The position numbers and the translations under genes were made by a program. Positions 33,663 through 42,277 of a stretch of 64,000 nt of DNA are shown here, in pieces (within the stretch, counting starts at the first letter, position 1; every line of letters begins with the position of its first letter). Below the pieces are notes generated by a model. That model did no database searches. It was given only the letters and a program-made list of their open reading frames with translations, and had not been told where the DNA came from. Location: the NCBI RefSeq assembly GCF_029338515.1, contig NZ_CP119988.1:1488001-1552000 (forward strand), in the 5' to 3' direction. The DNA comes from Haloglomus litoreum (lineage in GTDB: Archaea > Halobacteriota > Halobacteria > Halobacteriales > Haloarculaceae).

Positions 33663-35135
33663 TCAGTCGTCGGCCGCCGCGGGTTCGCCGCCGATGACCG
33701 GGCGCTCGACGTCGCGGTCTGTCGTCTCTCCCTCGATGTCGTAGGGGTACTCGCCGGTGACACAGCCCAGGCAGAGGTCCGCGCGGGACTGGTCCAGCGC
33801 GTCGGCCACGGCGTCGATGGAGAGGTACTCCAGCGAATCGGCGGCGATCTCCTCGCCGATCTCGGGGACCGTCCTGTCGCCCGCGATGAGTTCCTCGCGC
33901 GAGGCCATGTCGATACCCATGTAGCACGGGGCGACGATGGGCGGTGCGCCGATGCGGACGTGGACCTCCTCGGCGCCCACGTCGCGCATCAGCTGGACCA
34001 GCTGGGTGGAGGTGGTCCCCCGGACGATGGAGTCGTCGATGATGGTGACCGTGCGGTCCTCGACGACGTCCTTTATCGGATTGAGCTTCAGGCGCACGGC
34101 GCGCTCGCGGGCGTCCTGCGTGGGCATGATGAACGTGCGGCCGACGTAGCGGTTCTTCATCAGCCCCTCCGCGAACTCGACGCTCGCGTCCTCCTCCTGT
34201 GCGGCCTCGGCGTAGCCCGAGGCGAACGCGCGTCCGGAGTCGGGGACCGGCATGACGACGTCCGTGTCGACGCCGCTCTCGGCCCAGAGCGCGCGCCCGA
34301 GGTCGCGGCGCACGTCGTAGACGAGGCTCCCGTCGATGACCGAGTCCGGTCGCGCGAAGTAGACGTGCTCGAAGAAGCAGTGTGCGGTGTTGTCGCGGTC
34401 GAACAGCTGGTAGGCGTCGAACCCCTCGCCGTCGGGCTGGAGGATGACGAGTTCGCCCGGCTTCACGTCGCGCACCAGCTCCCCGTCCAGCACGTCGATG
34501 GCCGCCGACTCGGAGGCGAGGATGTAGCCGTCGTCGGTCTCGCCGATGCAGAGCGGCCGGTTGCCCTCGGGGTCGCGCACGCCCAGCACCGTGTCGTCGT
34601 GCATGATCGTCAGCGAGTAGGAGCCGTGGATGCGGGACATCGTCCGCTTGACCGCGCGGACGAGGTCCTCCTCCAGCAGGTTGCGCGCGAGGTCGTGCGC
34701 GATGACCTCCGTGTCCCCGTCGGAGGTGAACGCGTGGCCCAGTCCGGCGAGTTCGTCGCGGATCTCGCCCGCGTTGACGAGGTTGCCGTTGTGGCTCAGG
34801 CCCAGCGAGCCCGACTTGAACGAGACGGAGAACGGCTGCGCACAGCAGGCGTTCACACTGCCCGCGGTGGGGTAGCGGACGTGCCCGATGCCCACCGGCC
34901 CGTTCAGCTGGTCGAGGTCGCCCTCGTCGAAGGCGTCACCGACGAGGCCCATCTCCACGTGCGAGTGCTGCTGGAAGCCGTCGTGTGTGACGATTCCGGC
35001 GGACTCCTGTCCCCGATGCTGGAGCGCGTACAGCGCGTAGTAGAGCGGGCGCGCGGCGGCCCGCTCGTCCAGGGACACCCCGACGACGCCGCACTTCTCC
35101 GTCGGGCCGCCCAGGTCCGCATCCCGGCCTGTCAT
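33663..35135 (-). CDS. purF: Amidophosphoribosyltransferase
   Basis: 490 aa, first committed step of purine synthesis: glutamine plus PRPP to phosphoribosylamine. The N-terminal nucleophile Cys is C15, exposed after cleavage of a 14-residue propeptide (GGPTEK-CGVVGVS). The Ntn domain is followed by the PRPP loop VTIIDDSIVRGTTSTQL. All four iron-sulfur ligands of the Bacillus-type enzyme seem present (AHCFFEHVYFARPD, VAPCYMGID, and LCLGCVTGEYPYD). It is preceded on the same strand by rpl37e and lsm, a familiar haloarchaeal order. Confidence 0.96.
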   Translation of the reverse strand: MTGRDADLGGPTEKCGVVGVSLDERAAARPLYYALYALQHRGQESAGIVTHDGFQQHSHVEMGLVGDAFDEGDLDQLNGPVGIGHVRYPTAGSVNACCAQPFSVSFKSGSLGLSHNGNLVNAGEIRDELAGLGHAFTSDGDTEVIAHDLARNLLEEDLVRAVKRTMSRIHGSYSLTIMHDDTVLGVRDPEGNRPLCIGETDDGYILASESAAIDVLDGELVRDVKPGELVILQPDGEGFDAYQLFDRDNTAHCFFEHVYFARPDSVIDGSLVYDVRRDLGRALWAESGVDTDVVMPVPDSGRAFASGYAEAAQEEDASVEFAEGLMKNRYVGRTFIMPTQDARERAVRLKLNPIKDVVEDRTVTIIDDSIVRGTTSTQLVQLMRDVGAEEVHVRIGAPPIVAPCYMGIDMASREELIAGDRTVPEIGEEIAADSLEYLSIDAVADALDQSRADLCLGCVTGEYPYDIEGETTDRDVERPVIGGEPAAADD

Positions 35136-35331
35136 TGTGCGCAGGGAGCGACCGGACCGGCAAAAAGATTCGCAACTGGGCCGTCTCAGGTGACACGGCC
35201 GTCACCGGTCTACGACGGTCGAGTGATACGGGGGCGGAGCCGACGCTGGCGGTGGTGGTGTCCGCGAGCAGAACGGGTCGCGTCGCGGTTCGGGCCGTTC
35301 CCTGGTCGACGTACGGTTCCGGACTCCGCGT

Positions 35332-35508
35332 TCAGTGGTCGCCCGCCTTGTCCTGCCACGCGTAGTCCCGTCGCTTCGCCGACTTGCCGAAGCCACAGGA
35401 CGCGCACTGCTTTTTCTGCTTGTGGTAGGACTTCTCGCCGCAGCGGCGACACTTCACGTGGGTCGTCTTGTTCTTCTTCCCCTGAGAGGGCGTGCCGGCT
35501 CCAGTCAT
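35332..35508 (-). CDS. rpl37e: 50S ribosomal protein L37e
   Basis: 58 aa. [20 protein letters not shown] then [16 protein letters not shown] and [20 protein letters not shown]20, C23, C35 and C38 form the zinc finger, and the basic residues contact 23S rRNA. Basic in an otherwise acidic proteome, as ribosomal proteins are. It begins 2 nt after the stop of lsm, so the two are an operon. Confidence 0.96.
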   Translation of the reverse strand: MTGAGTPSQGKKNKTTHVKCRRCGEKSYHKQKKQCASCGFGKSAKRRDYAWQDKAGDH

Positions 35509-35510
35509 GG

Positions 35511-35693
35511 TTACGGTTGAATCGAGACGACGTTATCGCCGCGGATAATCGTTGTGTTCTCGCCCCCGAGGACGAGGTTCATGTGCTGGTCGTACCCGTC
35601 GAGGACGCCCTCGTACACCTCGCCACCCTTCAGGTGGACCGTCACTTCGTCTCCGAGCGTCTCCTCGAGCACGTCGAGCGGTCGCCCCGGCAT
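35511..35693 (-). CDS. lsm: Sm-like RNA-binding protein (LSm)
   Basis: 60 aa, a minimal haloarchaeal Sm fold. Sm1 motif: [26 protein letters not shown]; Sm2 motif: [10 protein letters not shown]. It forms a heptameric ring that binds U-rich RNA. The ATG at 35693 gives the compact family length; the frame extends further upstream but is not conserved-looking. Cotranscribed with rpl37e. Confidence 0.95.
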   Translation of the reverse strand: MPGRPLDVLEETLGDEVTVHLKGGEVYEGVLDGYDQHMNLVLGGENTTIIRGDNVVSIQP

Positions 35694-35884
35694 ACCAGTG
35701 AACGCGCGGGCCGACCGCATAAACGCACCGACACCCGGACCGGCGGCGCCGTCCCCGACCCCCGCACGCCGGGCGGTCGACCGAGTCTGCGGCATCCACG
35801 GACGCCGGTCCGGTGGGGTGTCCGTTCGTTCCCGAGCTGGCACCGCCCCACAACCGCTAAACCCCAGCCCGATGAATCCCGGCC

Positions 35885-36142
35885 ATGGTCGACATCACGT
35901 TCCTCGAGGTCCACGTGCAGGACGCCTCCTTCACGAAGGGTGACGCGCGCGACGCCGACGAGGACGTCGCGTTCGAGGCCGCCGAGGAGAACGTCCAGCC
36001 GGAGTCGGGCAGTGGCTCGACGGGGGCCGTCGTCGCGGCGCTCGTCGGACTGGTCTTCCTCGCCGTCGTCGCGTACCTGGTGAAGACGCGGTTCCTGAGC
36101 GACGAGGAGGAGGAGGAGTACGAGTTCGACAGCTACGACTGA
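35885..36142 (+). CDS. Small single-pass membrane protein
   Basis: 85 aa. A soluble N-terminal part ([20 protein letters not shown]) is followed by one TM helix (about 46-67, [21 protein letters not shown]) and a very acidic cytoplasmic tail ([13 protein letters not shown]). No family named. Divergent from lsm. A TAAACC TATA-like element near 35856 lies about 28 nt before the ATG. Confidence 0.72.
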   Translation: MVDITFLEVHVQDASFTKGDARDADEDVAFEAAEENVQPESGSGSTGAVVAALVGLVFLAVVAYLVKTRFLSDEEEEEYEFDSYD

Positions 36143-36208
36143 CGCCATGCGACCGCCGATCCGCCCTGGCGCGGTCGAGGTGGTTCACGGCCGGGGGCGC
36201 GAGCGTGC

Positions 36209-37288
36209 TCAGGACCGGGCGTCCGACGTGCGCTCGCCCTCTCGCTCCAGCGCGCGCTGGGTCCGCTCGTCCAGCTGGACGAGGTGGCAGAGCGGGTTGC
36301 CCGGGTAGACCAGCGGGTTCTCCAGCACGCCGACCAGTAGTCCCGTGAACGGCGCCTCCACCACCGTCGAGTCCGTCTTGAACGGGTTCGTGATGGTGCA
36401 GACGGTGTCGCCCCCGTAGACGAGCGAGCCCCGATTGTGGTGCATCTCGACGAGGCCGCCAGCGTCCGCGCGGAGCCAGGTCTTCTCGGCCGAGCCGTCG
36501 ACGACGGTCCGCCAGCCAGGCCAGGCGACGGCCTGCTCCTCGCGGAGGCCGAACTCCGCCATCACCGACAGCGTCCCCGCCAGCGCGCGGTCGATGAGGT
36601 CGCGCTGGAAGCGGTGGGCCTCGCCCATCTCGACGGTGATGGTCGGGACGCCGGCCTCGGTCGCCTCGCGCCGGAGCGACCCCGAGGGCCCCTCGCCCGC
36701 GATGATGACGTTCGATGCGAAGGCGTTGGCGACGCGTGCCGTCCGCTGGTGCTCCATGTTCGCGCGGACGTGGAGCGTGTTGGTCCGGCCCCGCGTCGAG
36801 GTGTGGAAGTCCAGCCCGAGGTCGCAGGGTTCGAGGAAGTTCCGGTGGATACGGTGGGCGATGCGCTTCGCGGAGGTGCCCTCGGGGTCGCCCGGGAACG
36901 AGCGGTTGAGGTCCCGGTCGTAGATGGGGAGGTAGCGCTGCTGGGCAATGAACCCCGGCACGTTCAGCACGGGCAGGCAGACCAGCGTCCCCGCGAGGCC
37001 CGTGTGGTCCCACTCGTGGGCGACCTCCCGGACCACCTCGATGCCGTTCAGCTCGTCGCCGTGCGCGGCCGCCGAGAGGAACATCGTGGGGCCCGCACGC
37101 GCACCGTTGACGATGGTGACCGGGACGCGGATCGGTTCGCCGAGGTAGGTCTCGCTGACGCCGTAGCGGACGTTCTGGGTCTCGCCCGGATCGACCCGGC
37201 CGCCGTCGTAGGTGAACGGCTCGGGCTCGGCCTCGGGTCCCGGGAGGGCCGCAAGCCCCTCCTCGTCCACGGCGTCGTCGTCAGTCAT
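36209..37288 (-). CDS. Succinylglutamate desuccinylase/aspartoacylase-family metallo-amidohydrolase
   Basis: 359 aa M14-like zinc carboxypeptidase fold. Zinc ligands are H76 and E79 in AAHGDELNG, and the later His in LDFHTST. DRDLNRSFPGDPEGT carries the substrate-binding Arg segment, and EMGEAHRFQ the catalytic Glu region. A C-terminal beta-barrel (GDTVCTITNPFKTDSTVV and ENPLVYPGNPLCHLV) resembles the lipoyl-like barrel of this family. Members cleave N-acylated amino acids or peptides. A RimK-retropepsin gene about 1.9 kb away may be linked in function. ATG at 37288 chosen. Confidence 0.88.
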   Translation of the reverse strand: MTDDDAVDEEGLAALPGPEAEPEPFTYDGGRVDPGETQNVRYGVSETYLGEPIRVPVTIVNGARAGPTMFLSAAAHGDELNGIEVVREVAHEWDHTGLAGTLVCLPVLNVPGFIAQQRYLPIYDRDLNRSFPGDPEGTSAKRIAHRIHRNFLEPCDLGLDFHTSTRGRTNTLHVRANMEHQRTARVANAFASNVIIAGEGPSGSLRREATEAGVPTITVEMGEAHRFQRDLIDRALAGTLSVMAEFGLREEQAVAWPGWRTVVDGSAEKTWLRADAGGLVEMHHNRGSLVYGGDTVCTITNPFKTDSTVVEAPFTGLLVGVLENPLVYPGNPLCHLVQLDERTQRALEREGERTSDARS

Positions 37289-37488
37289 GTCCTGACGGGG
37301 GGGACGCAACTACAAAAGCCCCCGACTCACCGTCCCGCCGGCGCCGGATCCCTCCGGGCGAGGGACTGGCTTAACTGGCCCCGCTTGCCCGGCGCAACGG
37401 CCAGGGTGGTCGGGACTCGCGCTCCGTGTACGACCGACCGTGCCGCCGCGTACGGCGAGGTCCCGGCACGGCCGCAACACCACCCAGA

Positions 37489-39135
37489 ATGACCGACCAC
37501 ACCCTGCGGAACGACCCACAGCGGACGACCGACGACGTGACACGACGGCGCTACCTCCAGCTGACGGCGGCTAGCGGGGCCGCGCTCGGACTCGGGACGG
37601 GAACCGGGGCGGCGGCGCCCGACCACACGCGGGAGGACGTGACCATCCGGAGCGACGACTCGACCCAGCCGGTCGACATCGCGGCGACGGTGTACCGGCC
37701 CGCCGGCGCGTCGGCCGACGACCCGGTTCCGATGATCCTCCACTCGCACGGCTGGAGCGGGTCCCGGACCTCCGGTGAGGGGGCCTTCCGGACGGAACTC
37801 GACGCCGGTTTCGGTGTCCTGAGCTTCGACCAGCGCGGCCACGGCGAGTCCGGTGGGCAGGCCCACATCCAGGAGCCCGACCGCGAGGGCCAGGACGTCA
37901 TCGCGGTGCTGGATCACGTCGCGGACCTGGAGTGGGTCGCCCGGAGCGAACCGAAGGGGCTCCCCATCCCGAAGAAGGAGAACCCGACCGTCTTCGCGAT
38001 GGGGCGGAGCTACGGCGGCGGCTACCAGCTCGTCGGGGCGCTCACCGAGACGGCCGAGCGTGGGTTCACGCGGTTCGACGCGCTCGCGCCCCAGATCACC
38101 TGGTACGACCTCACGGGGTCGCTCGCGCCCGAGAACGTGGTCCGCTCGACGTGGGTGCTGGCGCTGTACGCGGCCGGCGCGTCGATGGTGCCCCAGCACA
38201 TCCACGAGGGGCTGGCGTACGGGGCGACGACCGGGCAGTGGCCCAACGGCGAACAGCCCGGCGAACCCGACCTCGAACGCCGGCTCTCCGACAACGGGGC
38301 CGCCGGCTTCGTCGCCGACGGCGTCCGGCTCGACGTCCCCGTCCTCTTCGGTCAGGGGCTCTCGGACAACCTGTTCAACCTCAACCAGGCGTGGAAGAAC
38401 TTCGAGCGCGCGCTCACCGACGGCGCCCGCGCCCGGAGCGCCGTGGTCGGCTACAACGGCGGCCACGCGCTGCCCAACGCCGTCCCCGCCGGCGATACGA
38501 GCTTCGGCGGCGTCGTGTCCGGGCCCGGGTTCTACGACGAGGCCCGGCTGAAGTTCTTCAAGGGCATCCGCGACGGTGACGCGGACGCCCGCTCGCTCGT
38601 CGGGTCGGCCTACAGCCTCCAGACCGCATCCGGGGAGCGCCGGGTCGCCGTCGAGCGCCTCGACGACCGCACGCGGTTCGGCGAGGTCGACCTCTCGGTG
38701 TACGGTGACGGGGCGGGCGGCCTCGGGATCGCCAACACGGACACCGTCGCATCGACCACCGGCGCCGGCGCACCCGTCCACCTGCCGCTCGCGGACGGCC
38801 CCCTGACGGTCGCCGGCGTCCCGGACCTGTCGGCGACGGTAACGTCGCTCGGCGTCGACCAGCGCCTGTTCGTCGGGCTCTCGGTGGGCGAGAGCCCCGC
38901 GACCGCACAGGTCCTCCAGAACAACGTCATGCCGATCCACGAGGTCGAGCCCGTGATGGGCGCCGACCGGACGGTCGAACTGCCGGGCGTCGCGGCCGAT
39001 ATCGGTCCACGTGAGCAGCTCTACCTCACACTCACCGCGGTCTCCGACATGTTCCCGGCACACGGCTCCGTCCGGACGCCCGGGACGGTCCTGCTGGAGG
39101 ACCTCTCGGTCGGAGTCCCGGTGACCGACGCCTGA
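37489..39135 (+). CDS. Tat-exported alpha/beta hydrolase (CocE/X-Pro peptidase-like)
   Basis: 548 aa. A twin-arginine signal (DVTRRRYLQLTAASGAALGLGTG, about 15-36) with no lipobox suggests secretion as a soluble protein. The hydrolase domain has the nucleophile elbow AMGRSYGGGYQL (Ser), the Asp in GQGLSDN, and His in YNGGHALPN. A C-terminal jelly-roll-like domain (380-548, VDLSVYGDGAGGLGIAN onwards) matches the S15/CocE galactose-binding domain. It hydrolyses esters or peptides in related enzymes; substrate unknown. Start ATG at 37489 places the RR motif correctly. Confidence 0.87.
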   Translation: MTDHTLRNDPQRTTDDVTRRRYLQLTAASGAALGLGTGTGAAAPDHTREDVTIRSDDSTQPVDIAATVYRPAGASADDPVPMILHSHGWSGSRTSGEGAFRTELDAGFGVLSFDQRGHGESGGQAHIQEPDREGQDVIAVLDHVADLEWVARSEPKGLPIPKKENPTVFAMGRSYGGGYQLVGALTETAERGFTRFDALAPQITWYDLTGSLAPENVVRSTWVLALYAAGASMVPQHIHEGLAYGATTGQWPNGEQPGEPDLERRLSDNGAAGFVADGVRLDVPVLFGQGLSDNLFNLNQAWKNFERALTDGARARSAVVGYNGGHALPNAVPAGDTSFGGVVSGPGFYDEARLKFFKGIRDGDADARSLVGSAYSLQTASGERRVAVERLDDRTRFGEVDLSVYGDGAGGLGIANTDTVASTTGAGAPVHLPLADGPLTVAGVPDLSATVTSLGVDQRLFVGLSVGESPATAQVLQNNVMPIHEVEPVMGADRTVELPGVAADIGPREQLYLTLTAVSDMFPAHGSVRTPGTVLLEDLSVGVPVTDA

Positions 39136-39186
39136 GAACCGCTGGTATGTCACACCACTCCGGAGGCCCGTCGCACCGTCAGGATT

Positions 39187-39195
39187 AGGAGGTGA
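39187..39195 (+). promoter_or_regulatory. Perfect Shine-Dalgarno-like AGGAGGTGA with long spacing
   Basis: A nine-base match to the complement of the 16S 3' end, but 17 nt separate it from the ATG at 39213, with no closer ATG. A GTG at 39192 overlaps it. In a genome where most genes are leaderless this is unusual and affects the start choice of the RimK-like gene. Confidence 0.45.
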
Positions 39196-39212
39196 CCCTC
39201 GGACGACTAGAT

Positions 39213-40598
39213 ATGAGTACGGGAACCCCGCCCGGCGACGACGCCGGCGAGACGACGGTCGGTGTCCTGAGTCTCCACAACTCGAAGGAGACGAAGGCCA
39301 TCCTGAACGCGGTCGACGACATGGGCTACGGGACGGAGTGGCTCCGGGCCGAGAACCTCGCGGTCGAGATCGAGGACGGCGTCCCCCGGCTGGAACCGGA
39401 CGTGGACGTGGTCGTGAACCGGCTGCTGCTCTCGAAGGAGGAACACCCTGCGGAGCTGCTGGGCCTCGCCACGACCGTCGAACGGCTCGCGCCGACACTC
39501 AACCGGCCGCCGGCAACGCTGACGGCCCTCCACAAGTTCGCCAGTGGGGTGGCCCTCTCGGACGCTGGGCTCCCCGTGCCGGACGCGATGATGGCGCTCT
39601 CGAAGGACCGGCTGGAGAAGGGCCGTGATCGGTTCGGCCCGGAGTTCGTCTACAAGACCGCCATCGGGACCCACGGCGGCGGAACCTGGAAACTGGGCGA
39701 GGAGGACTCGCTCAATCCGAAGGTCGGGACCCGCCAGGCGTTCCTCCAGCAGTTCCTCGAACGCGACCCCGAGAACCACACCGACCTCCGGGTGTACGTG
39801 GTCGGCGGCGAGGTGGTCGGGGCGATGCGGCGGCACGCACCCGAGGACGACTGGCGGACGAACGTCGCGCTCGGGGGCAACGTCGAGGATGCCGGCGACG
39901 CGCTCACCGACGAGGTGGTCGACATCGCGACCCGTGCGACCGACGTGGTGGGGCTGGACTACGCCGGCGTCGACCTCGTGGAGGGCGAGAACGGCTGGTA
40001 CATCCTCGAGGTGAACCCGACGGCCGGGTTCAAGGGCCTGTTCGAGGCGACGGGCCGCTCGCCCGCGCCGTATATCGCCCAGCTCGCGCTCGACTGTGCG
40101 GACGTGATGGTCGAGGACGAGACGGTCCAGCGGCTGGCGACGACGCTCGACGACTCCCGGCCGTCCTGTGCCCCGCGCGTCGAGACGGACGAGCCGAGCG
40201 AACCCGCCGTCATCGGCTACATCGAGGAGGTCGACGTGGTCGGGACCAGCGGCCGGAAGTCCATCATGGCCAAATCCGACACCGGTGCCACACGGACCAG
40301 TATCGACGCCCGGCTGGCGGCCGACGTCGGGACCGGTCCCATCAAGGACATCGTGAAAATCAAATCGGGCAGCCTGAAGTCCGGCAAGTCCCGGCCGGTC
40401 GTGGACGTGGTCGTCGGGGTCGGCGGAACCCAGCACACCGTCGCTGCGTCCGTCGAGGACCGCTCGCACATGGACTACCCGATGCTGCTCGGGCGCGACA
40501 TCCTCGAGCACTACCGCGTCGACGTCCGCCGCCGTGCGGACAGCGACCTCCGCTCCGGCGAGGACGTCGAGGAGGAGGAGGAGAACGCGGAAGAGTAG
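39213..40598 (+). CDS. RimK-like ATP-grasp amino-acid ligase fused to retropepsin-like domain
   Basis: 461 aa. Residues 1-300: RimK/LysX-type ATP-grasp ligase (VYKTAIGTHGGGTWKL ATP loop, FLQQFLE, LEVNPTAGFKGLF metal site near 267-279), expected to add glutamate or a similar amino acid to a protein or small-molecule carboxylate. Residues 335-440: an RimB/ATP-dependent zinc-protease-like retropepsin domain with D356-T-G (AKSDTGATRTSI), KSRPVVDVVVGVGG and PMLLGRDILEHY. The tail is acidic. In other organisms these activities are separate proteins with opposing roles (tail addition and trimming); here they are joined. Unknown target. Confidence 0.88.
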   Translation: MSTGTPPGDDAGETTVGVLSLHNSKETKAILNAVDDMGYGTEWLRAENLAVEIEDGVPRLEPDVDVVVNRLLLSKEEHPAELLGLATTVERLAPTLNRPPATLTALHKFASGVALSDAGLPVPDAMMALSKDRLEKGRDRFGPEFVYKTAIGTHGGGTWKLGEEDSLNPKVGTRQAFLQQFLERDPENHTDLRVYVVGGEVVGAMRRHAPEDDWRTNVALGGNVEDAGDALTDEVVDIATRATDVVGLDYAGVDLVEGENGWYILEVNPTAGFKGLFEATGRSPAPYIAQLALDCADVMVEDETVQRLATTLDDSRPSCAPRVETDEPSEPAVIGYIEEVDVVGTSGRKSIMAKSDTGATRTSIDARLAADVGTGPIKDIVKIKSGSLKSGKSRPVVDVVVGVGGTQHTVAASVEDRSHMDYPMLLGRDILEHYRVDVRRRADSDLRSGEDVEEEEENAEE

Positions 40599-40946
40599 CT
40601 GATAGTGGCTCTGTTTCGGTGAAAAGGTGCGAATAGAATCTGTATAATCAAAGAATAGGGTTCAATGCGGTAATTTGATTTTCTCAACGATAATGCGGAT
40701 GGCTCCCGGTGGGCGAGATCTGAAGACGGATACCGGGACCAGCGTCCCCATGCGCTGACGAGTCGCTCCCGGACCGCCGACCCGACCGGGGTGGATGCCA
40801 CGCCCCGATCGGTTCCGCCAGCGCGGCACACGGTTCGGGACTGGGTCGAGTGCGCCTCGACGAGCCCTCGCTCGCGAGGGCGCGGCCGTGCCGCCTGTCC
40901 GCCACGAGCGAGAGGCATATCCGCCCCGGCCCCGCAGTCGGTGTCG
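40599..40946. other. Intergenic region with AT-rich part and dispersed repeat
   Basis: About 350 bp between the RimK-like gene and the glycosylase. Bases 40605-40690 are AT-rich; 40722-40904 are one copy of a repeat found also at 53286-53466. No gene is called; frames are Arg/Pro-rich. Confidence 0.55.
40722..40904. repeat. About 183-bp dispersed intergenic repeat, copy A
   Basis: Aligns along its length with 53286-53466 at roughly three quarters identity by eye. Shared blocks include GGGACCAGC, CTGACGAG, CGGTTCCGCCAG, GCGGCACACGGT and GTGCCGCCTGTC. It lies just before the alkA-type gene. Confidence 0.65.
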
Positions 40947-41588
40947 ATGGCCCCAGACGCCGACGGTGACGATACGGCACCCGACGAGCCGCAGGACCCC
41001 CACACCCACCTCGCCCGCGACGAGGTGCTCGCGCCGCTCGTCGAGGGGTACGGCCCGCTCGAACTCGACCCTGCGGGCGACCCGTTCGAGCGGCTGGTCG
41101 TCTCGCTGGTCAACCAGCAGCTCTCCTCGGCCTCCGCCGCAGCGATCCGGGAGCGGCTGTTCGACCGGTTCGATGTGACGCCCGCGGGGATGCTCGCGGC
41201 CGACGAGGCCGCCCTCCGCGACGTGGGCCTCTCCGGCCAGAAGATCGACTACGTGCGGAGCGCGGCCCGGGCCGCACAGGAGGGGCGACTCGACGGCGAC
41301 CGCTTCGCCGCGATGGACGACGCGGCCGTCGTGGCCGATCTGACCGACATCCGCGGCGTCGGCGACTGGACGGGCAAGATGTTCGCGATGTTCGTCCTCG
41401 GCCGCGAGGACGTGTTCCCGGTCGAGGACCTGGGTATCCGGCGCGCGATGGAGTCGCTGTGCGGCGACCTGTCGCGCGCGGAGATGCGCCAGCGTGCCGA
41501 GCCCTGGCGGCCGTTCCGGTCGTACGCGGCGCTCTATCTCTGGCACCACCACGAGGACGGGGACCCGAACGTGCCGACCGACGGCTGA
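40947..41588 (+). CDS. DNA-3-methyladenine glycosylase (AlkA-type, HhH-GPD)
   Basis: 213 aa. Lacks the N-terminal TBP-like domain of E. coli AlkA; consists of the HhH-GPD core: RLVVSLVNQQLSSASAAAI, then the helix-hairpin-helix LTDIRGVGDWTGKMF, followed by catalytic Asp in FPVEDLGIRRAM. It excises alkylated purines in base-excision repair. The ATG at 40947 follows the dispersed repeat. No iron-sulfur cysteines. Confidence 0.92.
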   Translation: MAPDADGDDTAPDEPQDPHTHLARDEVLAPLVEGYGPLELDPAGDPFERLVVSLVNQQLSSASAAAIRERLFDRFDVTPAGMLAADEAALRDVGLSGQKIDYVRSAARAAQEGRLDGDRFAAMDDAAVVADLTDIRGVGDWTGKMFAMFVLGREDVFPVEDLGIRRAMESLCGDLSRAEMRQRAEPWRPFRSYAALYLWHHHEDGDPNVPTDG

Positions 41589-41594
41589 CGCCGG

Positions 41595-41927
41595 TCAGTT
41601 CCGGCCGTCCGTGGAGCCTCTGCCGTGGCCCATCTCGCGACCCCCGGGGTGGTCGTCGATCAACAGCGAGCGGACGATGACGGCCAGCGCAGCCGCGGTG
41701 AACAGGCTCTGGACGGTCTGGATCTCGAGGAGCGACAGGTCCAGCAGGGTGTGCAGCAGGCCCGCGACGACCCCGCCGGAGGCCAGCAGCCCGAACCCCA
41801 GGGCGAGGGCCCGGAGCGAACGGTTGCCGGTCCGGCGATAGGCCCGCTGGGCGAGCACCGCGATGACGCTGCCGAGCACCAGCGTCGCCAGCTTCGTGGA
41901 CGCGAGCAGGGATTCACTCGGGAACAT
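41595..41927 (-). CDS. DUF7521-like three-helix membrane protein, paralog 1
   Basis: 110 aa with helices at about 10-26, 38-60 and 72-92. KLATLVLGSVIAVLAQRAYRRTGNRSLRALALGFGLLASGGVV matches the paralog at 42003-42275 almost residue for residue. The C-terminal tail is polar and has His/Arg/Gly. The family name is from memory. Downstream of a winged-helix regulator on the same strand. Confidence 0.8.
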   Translation of the reverse strand: MFPSESLLASTKLATLVLGSVIAVLAQRAYRRTGNRSLRALALGFGLLASGGVVAGLLHTLLDLSLLEIQTVQSLFTAAALAVIVRSLLIDDHPGGREMGHGRGSTDGRN

Positions 41928-42002
41928 ACCGGAGCTATCGAATCGGTCCGGTAAATGATGGCACGCCGGCTCTCAACGGCTGGGAATCGGTCCCCGGTCC
42001 AT

Positions 42003-42275
42003 CTACTCCTGATACAGCGAGTACGTGATGACGGCGAAGCCGATGGCCGTCACGACGCTCTGGACGAGGACGCTCGTCCGGAGGTCTATGGCCCCGGTGA
42101 GGTCACCGACGCCCGCGACGGCGCCTCCAAGGGTGATGATGCCGAAGCCGATCGCGAGCGCCCGGAGCGAGGGGGCCCCGGTCCGTCGATACGCCTTCGT
42201 TGTCAAGTACGTGATCAGTCCCCCGAGGATGAGGGTCGCCGTCTTCGCCGCCGTGATTCCGAATGGGTGTACCAT
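42003..42275 (-). CDS. DUF7521-like three-helix membrane protein, paralog 2
   Basis: 90 aa: KTATLILGGLITYLTTKAYRRTGAPSLRALAIGFGIITLGGAVAG shares the AYRRTG-x-x-SLRAL-A-GFG motif with its neighbour. The start ATG at 42275 is 2 nt after the stop of the winged-helix gene, so they are tightly coupled. The pairing of wHTH and short membrane proteins suggests a membrane-signalled regulator in which the protein may sense or hold the regulator. Confidence 0.82.
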   Translation of the reverse strand: MVHPFGITAAKTATLILGGLITYLTTKAYRRTGAPSLRALAIGFGIITLGGAVAGVGDLTGAIDLRTSVLVQSVVTAIGFAVITYSLYQE

Positions 42276-42277
42276 GG

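Noticed and set aside
39182-39196. Fragment of 16S rRNA 3' end (anti-SD read on the minus strand)
   Set aside because: The match is restricted to the anti-SD core; no flanking 16S sequence is present, so it is just a perfect SD motif.
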